NCBI GenBank assembly: GCA_017161305.1
Contig: CP031518.1
Coordinates: 62,001-126,000 of the forward strand
Direction: 5' to 3'
DNA: 64,000 nucleotides
DNA from: Treponema ruminis
GTDB taxonomy: Bacteria > Spirochaetota > Spirochaetia > Treponematales > Treponemataceae
Shown here: positions 57,193 to 64,000 of the stretch, piece after piece
How the letters are laid out: the number at the start of each line of letters is the position of its first letter
How positions within the stretch are numbered: the stretch's first letter is position 1
Translations under genes and position numbers: made by a program
The notes under the pieces: generated by a model
Told to the model about the DNA's origin: nothing
Databases searched by the model: none
What the model saw: only the letters and a program-made list of their open reading frames with translations

Positions 57193-59685
57193 ATGGATAA
57201 AAGAAAAACTCTTATCTTTTTAAGAAATTTTTCGCTTTTGCTTAGTCTCCTTTGTATATTTGTCCTCTTTATTTTTCTTCTCCGCTTTATCACAAATGAG
57301 ATTGATACAAATGATGAAATAAAACCGCCTGCAGAAGTTCGCCATCGGGTTTTGTTTATCAGCTCTTATGACCCGCTTTATTTTACTTACGATTCTCAGA
57401 TAAAGGGCCTTGGAAAAAGTCTTTACCCAAACGGAATTGAATATGACGTTGCCTACATGTATTCCGATGCCCGCGGCAGTGCTTCAATCGACCAGTTTTA
57501 CAGTTTTATAAAAAACCGCTTCTCAAATATGAAAAAATACGAAGCGATTCTTCTTGGTGATGACGCAGCCCTGGAATTCGCCCTCAAATATCAGTCAGAG
57601 CTTTTTCCAAACATGCCCATGATTTTCTTCGGTGTCAACAATTATGACCTGGCTTTAAAAGCTTCCCGAAATCCCTACATATCCGGTCTTTACGAAAATG
57701 ACTACCTTGAAGAAACGATAAATCTTGCCATATCTCTTTTCCCGGAGCGAAAAACTTTAATCGGCCTTCATGACCAGTCGTCTTCGGGCAAAACTGATTT
57801 CGAGATTTTCTGGAGTCTTCGCGAGAAATATCCAGAATATTCTTTTGTTGATTTGGATTCTTCCCTTTTGTCACAGACTGATTTGGTTTTCCTGCTTGCT
57901 GAGCTTCCAAAGGATTCCATTCTCATTTACATGACCTGTTATTCTGACAAGCAGAGCAATGTTTATTCCATGCTTGCCCGCACAAGTACGGTCGTCCGTT
58001 CCGCATCGGTTCCTATTTTCAGAAATTATGTTGGTGGCGAAGGAATGGGTATTCTGGGCGGAGTTCACATGGACGTAGAGGAACAGTGCTATAAAGCCGG
58101 CCAGATGCTTATTTGGGCTCTGGGCAATGGCGACCTTTCAAAAATGCCCCTCGATGCTCACACAGAAAGCCGCACAGCTTTTGATTACCGCCTCATGAAG
58201 TCTTTTAACCTGGATTTTTCCCTTCTTCCAAAGGATACGATTTTCTATAACCGGCCTGAGTCTTTCCTGTCTCACTATGGCAAGATTCTTCCTACAATAA
58301 TAATGCTTTTTGTAACGCTCATTATTATTCTGCTTTATTCAAAAGTCGGCAAAATGATTTCCATGACCTACATTGCCGAGCTTAAAAAATCGCAAAAGAC
58401 ACTTTTGGATTCTCAGGAGCAGCTCACTTATCAGGCCGAATACGATGAAATTCTTGACGTATTGAACAGGCGCACAATAACGGCCTGGCTGCGTGATAAA
58501 ATGAAGCTGGACAGCGTTTATTCGGTCGTCATCATTGATATCGATGACTTTAAAATGCTCAACGAAAATTATGGTCATTCACTTGCTGACAGCATTTTGC
58601 AGTACATCGTTGCCCTTCTAAAAGGAATGGTCGAAGAGGGCGGCTGGAAGATTGCCCGCTTTGGCGGTGACGAGCTCCTTCTTGTTATTCCTGATGAAAT
58701 TCTCGACATGGATTGCCAGACTGTCCGCCAGCTTTTTGCGGCTATCCGTGCTCCGATTCCTCTCGGTGACGAAAGCCTTGCGATTACGGCCAGCATGGGC
58801 GCTTCCTGCTCCGACGGAATTACGCCTGCAGAACAGCACATCATCAACGCAGAAACGGCAATGTATGAGGCAAAGACCCGGGGCAAGAACGGTATCGTAA
58901 TTTACGACGATAAAATGAAGGAAAAGGCCCTCGAAGAAATCCGCATTAAAGAAAAATTGCAGGCTGCATTTGACAACGACGGCTTCTTCATGCTCTATCA
59001 GCCCCAGATTGATACCCAGACCAAACAGGTTTCAGGTTACGAGGCCCTGGTGCGAATGAAGGAACCGGGCATTTATCCGGGCCAGTTTATTCCTGTTGCA
59101 GAGCGCAGCGGCTGGATCTGGCGTATCGGCCGAATCACCACCGAGCTTGTAATCAAGCAGCTTGCGGCATGGCGTGACCAGGGCAAAACCCTGCATCCGG
59201 TTTCAGTAAACTTTTCGAGCAACCAGCTCAACGATCACGGTTACGTGGATTTTGTCGAAGAATTGCTCAACCGCTACGATATTCCTCCTCATTATCTGGA
59301 AATTGAAATTACTGAAGGCCTCTTCCTGGAAAAGAGCGTCCTGGCCGATGACATTTTCCGCCGCTTCAAGGATTTGGGAATCCGCCTGCTCATGGATGAT
59401 TTTGGAACAGGCTATTCTTCTCTGGGCTACCTCACATACATTCCGGTTGACGTGATCAAGCTGGACAAATCTTTGGTTGATACCTATCTGGTTGACGGCA
59501 AGGATTCTTTCATCCGTAATATCATACACCTCATGCACGACTTGGACAAAAACATGATTATCGAGGGTGTTGAGGAAGAGCGCCAGTTCCTGCGACTTAA
59601 GGAATTCGGTGCTGATACGATTCAGGGATATTTCTTCTCGAAGCCAATTCCTGCCGACGAGGCAATTGATTTTACAGTAAGCTAA
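57193..59685 (+). CDS. Membrane GGDEF-EAL protein with ABC-binding-protein-like sensor
   Basis: 830 residues. An N-terminal helix (about 10-35), a periplasmic domain of the ABC substrate-binding type (about 48-350, RVLFISSYDPLYFTYDSQIKGL and PMIFFGVNNYDLAL), a second helix near 362-385, then GGDEF with RFGGDELLLVI and EAL with YEALVRM, EITEG, MDDFGTGYSS, KLDKS and QGYFFSKP. Both catalytic motifs look intact; no RxxD inhibitory site is seen. It could make or break c-di-GMP on ligand binding. AAGGA precedes the ATG. Overlaps the next, convergent gene by 4 bp. Confidence 0.92.
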   Translation: MDKRKTLIFLRNFSLLLSLLCIFVLFIFLLRFITNEIDTNDEIKPPAEVRHRVLFISSYDPLYFTYDSQIKGLGKSLYPNGIEYDVAYMYSDARGSASIDQFYSFIKNRFSNMKKYEAILLGDDAALEFALKYQSELFPNMPMIFFGVNNYDLALKASRNPYISGLYENDYLEETINLAISLFPERKTLIGLHDQSSSGKTDFEIFWSLREKYPEYSFVDLDSSLLSQTDLVFLLAELPKDSILIYMTCYSDKQSNVYSMLARTSTVVRSASVPIFRNYVGGEGMGILGGVHMDVEEQCYKAGQMLIWALGNGDLSKMPLDAHTESRTAFDYRLMKSFNLDFSLLPKDTIFYNRPESFLSHYGKILPTIIMLFVTLIIILLYSKVGKMISMTYIAELKKSQKTLLDSQEQLTYQAEYDEILDVLNRRTITAWLRDKMKLDSVYSVVIIDIDDFKMLNENYGHSLADSILQYIVALLKGMVEEGGWKIARFGGDELLLVIPDEILDMDCQTVRQLFAAIRAPIPLGDESLAITASMGASCSDGITPAEQHIINAETAMYEAKTRGKNGIVIYDDKMKEKALEEIRIKEKLQAAFDNDGFFMLYQPQIDTQTKQVSGYEALVRMKEPGIYPGQFIPVAERSGWIWRIGRITTELVIKQLAAWRDQGKTLHPVSVNFSSNQLNDHGYVDFVEELLNRYDIPPHYLEIEITEGLFLEKSVLADDIFRRFKDLGIRLLMDDFGTGYSSLGYLTYIPVDVIKLDKSLVDTYLVDGKDSFIRNIIHLMHDLDKNMIIEGVEEERQFLRLKEFGADTIQGYFFSKPIPADEAIDFTVS

Positions 59686-61346
59686 TCTCTTGTAGCCTTC
59701 ATTTCGACTTTCATGGCGTACATTTTTTCATCAGCGCGCTCAACGGCACTTTTGAAGTCAGCCGGTGAACGAGGGGTGAAGAATTCATATCCATAGGCAG
59801 CGGAAAATTTGTATTCGCTTTCTTCCTGATTTTTAACGGCTTCATCAAAATGGTGCAGCATGGTCATTACGTTCTCGCGGTAGAAATCCTGGCAGACGCA
59901 GATGAATTCGTCTCCACCCACCCTGTAAATCTTTCCCATATTGCCGACTACACTTACGAGACAGTCGCAGAATGACTTTATCATTTTATCGCCGATTAAA
60001 TGGCCGAAGGTGTCGTTGATTTTTTTGAGGTGGTTCATGTCAAAGACAATCAGGCAGTATTCTTCATGCGAATCAGCCTTTTCGGCAAAATTATCGACCA
60101 GGGTAAACCATGCGGTTTTGTTGTAAACGCCGGTCGCAATGTCGATGAAGGCCATGGTCTTGTACATGTCAGCCTTGCTTACCTCTTTAAAAATCTTAAG
60201 TTCCTTCTGATAGGTAATAAAAAGCGTTGAGGTGAATGTGAGGGCGACTCCAATGCTTATTATTGAATTGAAGAATAAAGTGTTGAAAATTGAAAGGGTT
60301 GCAAGCGTAAATACGATGATTGAAGTAATCATTGAGAAGATGCAGAGATATTTAAATCTGCTGGTCTTAACCCAATCCTCTTTAAAGAGGGAAATTAATA
60401 CGTAAATGCTAGAAATTAAGTAGATTGTATAGGACAGGAAGAGGGTGTTTTTTATAGCCCTGATGCCTGTAAACTGGAGTGTAAACTGAAGGAGAATGAC
60501 CGGAATGATGACCCAGTAAAATGTCTTGAGGAAGCGGCGGTTCTTCTGATCGGTGATGCTTCTCATGAAAAGGAATGTAAAGAGGGATATGAAAAACTGG
60601 TTGAGGTACTTGAAGCACCACAAGAGGGGAAGGTTACCTGTGAAGAAAAGAAGGAGGGTTGAATCATCCAGCTGCCAGAGTCCGATGAAAAAAGTGAGCA
60701 GGGCAAAGTCCAGCAGAGTGTAGTCCTTTTTGTTTGTGTAGGAGAAAAGATGGTGGGTTCCGAAAAGGAAGAAGGATGTTACGATGAACATAACGCCAAG
60801 CAGGAAATTATTGAGGTGCTTGTAGATGATTGTAAAAAGAACCTGGGCGCTGTCTCCCAAAAAGATTTCCTCGTATTTTCCGGCGCAGATGTCAATTATT
60901 GCCTCGCTTTCGATGGAGAGGACTGATTTTTCTGAAATTGAAGGCAGGTCCACGAAATTGTAGATTGCCCTGTAGGATTTGATTGTTTTGGGCGTGGTGA
61001 CGGTCTTGTATGAGTAAATTTCCTGGTCGTTGAGCTTTAATTTGACGTCCTGATGCTGCGAGTAAAAACAGATTGAGCTTGTGTCCAAATCGTTGGGGCT
61101 GATTTCGTGGTAGATTGTGGCTCTCATTCCGTCAGCAGGAACTTGTGCCGGGAGTGAAGGAATATAAACCTTTTCGCCGTAGTGATCGTAGTAGTACCAG
61201 CCTTTGTTGAAAGTCTTTTCCTGAAATTTGAAAATCTGCGCATCTTTTGTGTTTCGGCCTGCGATTACAACAAAAATGCCGGCTGCAATAAACAGAACAA
61301 CGAGAAGATTGATTGTGTAGGTCTTAATATTCTGCGAAATTTGCAT
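59682..61346 (-). CDS. 7TM-sensor diguanylate cyclase
   Basis: 554 residues. An N-terminal helix (about 12-28), an extracytoplasmic beta-sandwich (about 35-175), seven membrane helices (about 180-375) in the 7TMR-DISM style, and a C-terminal GGDEF domain with VFDMNHLKKINDTFGHLIGDKM and RVGGDEFICV, canonical and likely active. A sensory diguanylate cyclase. The promoter TTGTTT-N17-TAAAAT ends 7 nt before the ATG, so the message is predicted to be leaderless. Convergent with, and overlapping, the preceding gene. Confidence 0.9.
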   Translation of the reverse strand: MQISQNIKTYTINLLVVLFIAAGIFVVIAGRNTKDAQIFKFQEKTFNKGWYYYDHYGEKVYIPSLPAQVPADGMRATIYHEISPNDLDTSSICFYSQHQDVKLKLNDQEIYSYKTVTTPKTIKSYRAIYNFVDLPSISEKSVLSIESEAIIDICAGKYEEIFLGDSAQVLFTIIYKHLNNFLLGVMFIVTSFFLFGTHHLFSYTNKKDYTLLDFALLTFFIGLWQLDDSTLLLFFTGNLPLLWCFKYLNQFFISLFTFLFMRSITDQKNRRFLKTFYWVIIPVILLQFTLQFTGIRAIKNTLFLSYTIYLISSIYVLISLFKEDWVKTSRFKYLCIFSMITSIIVFTLATLSIFNTLFFNSIISIGVALTFTSTLFITYQKELKIFKEVSKADMYKTMAFIDIATGVYNKTAWFTLVDNFAEKADSHEEYCLIVFDMNHLKKINDTFGHLIGDKMIKSFCDCLVSVVGNMGKIYRVGGDEFICVCQDFYRENVMTMLHHFDEAVKNQEESEYKFSAAYGYEFFTPRSPADFKSAVERADEKMYAMKVEMKATRD

Positions 61347-61353
61347 ACTTTTA

Positions 61354-61382
61354 ATTTTATTGGAAGAAAATTAAAAAAACAA
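61354..61382 (-). promoter_or_regulatory. Leaderless promoter of the 7TM diguanylate cyclase
   Basis: On the minus strand TTGTTT (61377-61382), 17 bp, TAAAAT (61354-61359), then 7 nt to ATG 61346. The region is AT-rich, so chance is not excluded. Confidence 0.5.
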
Positions 61383-61435
61383 TGGAAAGACCCCGCCAGA
61401 CCCCATTATTTAAAGACAAAATCTTCTATTTAATA

Positions 61436-61441
61436 TATAAT
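61436..61441 (+). promoter_or_regulatory. Leaderless -10 box of ettA
   Basis: TATAAT then 7 nt then ATG 61449. AAGACA lies at the -35 position (61413-61418). No ribosome site. Confidence 0.5.
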
Positions 61442-61448
61442 TTTAAGC

Positions 61449-63212
61449 ATGGCAAAGACATTCGACGATAAAAAAATCATTTACACGATGGATCGCGTTT
61501 CCCGCGCGTATGGAACTAAAGTTGTACTCAAAGACATTTCCATTTCTTACTATTACGGAGCAAAAATCGGCGTTATTGGTGAAAACGGTGCCGGTAAGTC
61601 TTCACTTTTCAAGATTTTTGCAGGAATCGACAAGGATTACACCGGCGAAACAAAACTCCTTCCGGGCTACTCAATGGGATATCTGGAGCAGGAGCCTTAT
61701 CTTGAGCCGGGAAAGACCGTTCTTGAAGTCGTTAAAGAGGGCGTAAAGCCGATTACAGATTTGCTCGCCGAATTTGACAAAGTAAACGAGGCTTTCGGTG
61801 ATCCTGATGCTGATTTTGACAAGCTCTGCGCACGTCAGGCAGAAATTCAGGAAAAGCTTGATGCAGCCGACGCATGGAACCTTGATTCAAACCTTGAGCT
61901 TGCAATGGACGCACTCCGCTGTCCTCCGGGCGACCAGGTCGTAGACGTTCTTTCCGGTGGTGAGCGCCGCCGAGTTGCCTTGTGCCGACTCCTTTTGCAG
62001 AAGCCGGACATCCTGCTTCTGGACGAACCTACAAACCACCTCGATGCAGAGACAGTCGCTTGGCTCGAACGCCACCTCAAGGACTATCCGGGCACAATCA
62101 TCGCTATCACTCACGACCGCTACTTCCTCGACAATGTAGCCGGTTGGATTTTGGAAATGGACCGCGGTGAAGGCTATCCTTTCAAAGGAAATTACTCAGA
62201 ATGGCTTGAGGCAAAGGAAAAACGCCTTGCTCTCGAAGAAAAACAGGCTTCAACCCGCCGCCGCGAAATGCAGGAAGAGTTGGAGTGGATTCACGCCGGA
62301 GCAAAAGGCCGTCAGGCAAAGCACAAGGAACACATCACAAAATACGAAGCCCTGCTTGCAGAAGAATCAAAGCGCGTTCAGCTTAAGGACACACAGATTT
62401 CAATTCCGGCCGGTCCTCGTCTTGGAAGTGTCGTAATCGATGCAGAAAAGCTCACAAAATCATTCGATGACAAGCTTCTCTTTGAAAACCTCGACTTCCA
62501 TATTCCGGCAGGAAGCGTTGTCGGAATCGTTGGTCCTAACGGTGCTGGTAAAACTACACTCTTCAAGATGATTGCAAGTGCCGCAGGTCAGGAAATCGAA
62601 CTCCCAGACGGCAAGATGGGCAAGGAGCTTCCTGATTCTGGTTCAATCAAAGTGGGCGACACTGTTAAGCTCGTCTACGTTGACCAGATGCGTTCAAAGC
62701 TCGACCCGAACAAGACAATCTACGAAATGCTTTCAGGTGGAAGCGACCTCGTTAAGCTCGGTGCAGTTGACGAAAAAGGCCGCGCCCTCAACGGTGCAGT
62801 CCGTGAAATCAACGCACACGCATACTGCTCTTGGTTCAACTTCAACTCAGCAGAACAGAACAAAAAAATCAGCGTTCTTTCCGGTGGTGAAAAGAACCGC
62901 CTCAATATGGGTATGATGTTCAAGGAAGCAGGAAACGTCCTCATGCTCGACGAACCTACAAACGATTTGGATATCACGACAACCCGTTCCCTCGAAGAAG
63001 CCATCAACAGCTTTGCGGGTGTAGTTCTCGTAATCAGCCATGACCGCTACTTCCTCGACCGAATCTGCACTCACATCCTGGCTTTCGAAAACAACTCGGA
63101 AGTTCACTTCGTAGAAGGAAGCTGGAGCGATTACGTCGAATGGCGCAAAAACGTCCTCGGAATCGACGACGACGTTCCTCATAAGACAGTTTATCGTAAG
63201 CTTACAAGATAA
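61449..63212 (+). CDS. ettA: Energy-dependent translational throttle protein (ABC-F)
   Basis: 587 residues with two ABC domains: [36 protein letters not shown]; then [35 protein letters not shown]. The linker [31 protein letters not shown] is the EttA P-site-tRNA interaction motif. A roughly 20-residue insertion ([17 protein letters not shown]) sits after the second Walker A. It gates early translation elongation according to energy state. TATAAT lies 7 nt before the ATG, without a ribosome site. Confidence 0.94.
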   Translation: MAKTFDDKKIIYTMDRVSRAYGTKVVLKDISISYYYGAKIGVIGENGAGKSSLFKIFAGIDKDYTGETKLLPGYSMGYLEQEPYLEPGKTVLEVVKEGVKPITDLLAEFDKVNEAFGDPDADFDKLCARQAEIQEKLDAADAWNLDSNLELAMDALRCPPGDQVVDVLSGGERRRVALCRLLLQKPDILLLDEPTNHLDAETVAWLERHLKDYPGTIIAITHDRYFLDNVAGWILEMDRGEGYPFKGNYSEWLEAKEKRLALEEKQASTRRREMQEELEWIHAGAKGRQAKHKEHITKYEALLAEESKRVQLKDTQISIPAGPRLGSVVIDAEKLTKSFDDKLLFENLDFHIPAGSVVGIVGPNGAGKTTLFKMIASAAGQEIELPDGKMGKELPDSGSIKVGDTVKLVYVDQMRSKLDPNKTIYEMLSGGSDLVKLGAVDEKGRALNGAVREINAHAYCSWFNFNSAEQNKKISVLSGGEKNRLNMGMMFKEAGNVLMLDEPTNDLDITTTRSLEEAINSFAGVVLVISHDRYFLDRICTHILAFENNSEVHFVEGSWSDYVEWRKNVLGIDDDVPHKTVYRKLTR

Positions 63213-63252
63213 AAAAAATCCCGCCTGTTCTTGAAGCAGACGGGATTTTTTA
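63213..63252. terminator. Two-way terminator between ettA and the convergent gene
   Basis: AATCCCG-C-CTG pairs with CAG-A-CGGGATT (one internal mismatch), with A-runs before and T-runs after, so it can work in both directions. Confidence 0.8.
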
Positions 63253-63268
63253 TGTTCAAATCAGATGA

Positions 63269-63766
63269 TTATTTTGCCTGGCTTGGGTGCTGGATGTGAG
63301 CTGCGCCCAAAATTGAGCCGACAGCTGCTGTGATGAGGCCTGCCAAAACCAGATATCCGCCGACACTTGTGTAACCGAAGATTGGTGTGACCGGGCTTGT
63401 GTAGAATTTTGTGTAAGCGCCGAACATGTCTGTGAGGGCCGGTGCGATTGAAATGACTGATGCGATTTCAAAAGCGAGGGCAAGCAAAGTTACGATGATG
63501 TCGCCGACGATTGTCTTTGTGCAGAAGAACAATGCGATTCCTGCGATTGAGCAAAGCCATGTGATTACGATGAAAGTTGAGTTGTAAGCAGATGGTGCTT
63601 TGTTGAAGTAAGAAGCTGCTCCAAAAACGTTCTTTAATACAGTTCCTGATTCATCTTTGAGGAAAAATGTTGGAATCATAAATCCGATAAAGGTGAGAAC
63701 CATTCCTGCGAGGAAAATTACTCGGTCGAGAGAGCGTTCTTTTTTAAGTGTTTCGAAATATTTCAT
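63269..63766 (-). CDS. Four-helix membrane protein of unknown function
   Basis: 165 residues with four hydrophobic helices (about 17-36, 65-84, 88-108 and 134-156) and short loops. No family motif is recognised. AGGAGGCC precedes the ATG, and a TATAAT lies further upstream (63801-63806 on the minus strand), so this gene has an ordinary leader. Divergent from the malic enzyme gene. Confidence 0.7.
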   Translation of the reverse strand: MKYFETLKKERSLDRVIFLAGMVLTFIGFMIPTFFLKDESGTVLKNVFGAASYFNKAPSAYNSTFIVITWLCSIAGIALFFCTKTIVGDIIVTLLALAFEIASVISIAPALTDMFGAYTKFYTSPVTPIFGYTSVGGYLVLAGLITAAVGSILGAAHIQHPSQAK

Positions 63767-63849
63767 TTTTTATAAGGCCTCCTGTAAAAACTGTACCTAT
63801 ATTATAATTATATACGATTCTAGCAGTTTATTAATCACAATTTTTGTAC

Positions 63850-63855
63850 TATAAT
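63850..63855 (+). promoter_or_regulatory. Leaderless -10 box of the malic enzyme gene
   Basis: TATAAT then 7 nt then ATG 63863, with no ribosome site. A weak TTTATT lies at the -35 position (63827-63832). Confidence 0.5.
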
Positions 63856-63862
63856 GACCAAC

Positions 63863-64000
63863 ATGAGTACAATTTACGAAAAAGCACTTGAAAAACATGT
63901 AGAATGGAAGGGCAAAATTTCAACTGAATTGAAAATGCCTTTGGAAAATCGTGATGACCTTTCTGTAGCTTACACTCCTGGAGTTGCAGAACCTTGCCGC
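63863..64000 (+). CDS. NAD(P)-dependent malic enzyme, N-terminal part
   Basis: The first 46 codons, cut by the window edge: MSTIYEKALEKHVEWKGKIS and then LSVAYTPGVAEPCR, the start of the malic enzyme N-terminal domain with its YTPGVA signature. Malic enzyme converts malate to pyruvate and CO2 with NAD(P). Predicted to be read from a leaderless message. Confidence 0.85.
   Translation, partial: MSTIYEKALEKHVEWKGKISTELKMPLENRDDLSVAYTPGVAEPCR

Overview
The window looks like chromosome of a Treponema-type spirochaete, most plausibly a gut or rumen species. This is inferred from gene content, not from a marker gene. Pointers are six c-di-GMP enzymes in 64 kb, a methyl-accepting chemotaxis protein, a TAXI-type TRAP transporter, glycogen and pectin-ester enzymes, many small lipoproteins, moderate GC and GC-rich palindromic intergenic repeats. 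No rRNA, complete insertion sequence, CRISPR array or full prophage is visible. The only RNA gene found is a tRNA-Ala.

Layout. 0-5 kb: kinase-like protein, then an AraC regulator divergent from an alcohol dehydrogenase/SDR/Gfo-Idh operon. 4.9-6.7 kb: EAL protein. 6.9-9.9 kb: a cassette-like run of small accessory enzymes (cupin, histidine phosphatase, acetyltransferases, DinB-like) preceded by a GNAT remnant. 10-14 kb: argC-argA, queH and a YitT protein. 14-19.6 kb: chemoreceptor and a zinc/cadmium efflux operon with its ArsR sensor. 19.6-21.7 kb: tandem HD-GYP genes. 22.4-24.3 kb: a Crp-type regulator with a ferredoxin/NapH-like/C_GCAxxG operon. 24.7-27 kb: Uup-type ABC-F gene invaded by repeats. 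27-31.7 kb: glgX-glgP. 31.7-37 kb: GGDEF protein, putP, acetylesterase, purA. 38-44 kb: a lipoprotein module between duplicated terminators, an AAA ATPase beside iterons, hrpB. 45-47.6 kb: an AT-rich patch with an XRE regulator and VapBC. 47.7-53 kb: TRAP transporter, htpG. 53-54 kb: tRNA-Ala with a duplicated 3' end. 54-64 kb: thioredoxin, LysM lipoprotein, nadE, fructosamine kinase, two membrane c-di-GMP proteins, ettA and the start of a malic enzyme gene.

The main things the ordinary annotation does not explain are these. (1) About eleven genes have a sigma70-like -10 box 7-9 nt before the ATG and no Shine-Dalgarno, implying leaderless mRNAs. (2) A 14-bp palindrome, AACTWHCGDWAGTT, recurs mostly inside coding sequence. 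(3) A lipoprotein gene is bracketed by 55-bp direct repeats containing the stop codon and terminator, whose differences preserve RNA pairing. (4) GC-rich repeats have entered the uup-like gene in frame twice. (5) A 24-bp copy of the tRNA-Ala 3' end lies 171 bp downstream of the tRNA, as after integration of a mobile element. (6) A phased 29-bp iteron array sits at the AAA ATPase promoter.

Metabolically the window supports carbohydrate fermentation: glycogen mobilisation (GlgX, GlgP), pectin deacetylation, NAD synthesis, arginine synthesis from N-acetylglutamate, and organic-acid uptake and conversion (TRAP, malic enzyme). Extensive c-di-GMP and chemosensory signalling overlies it.
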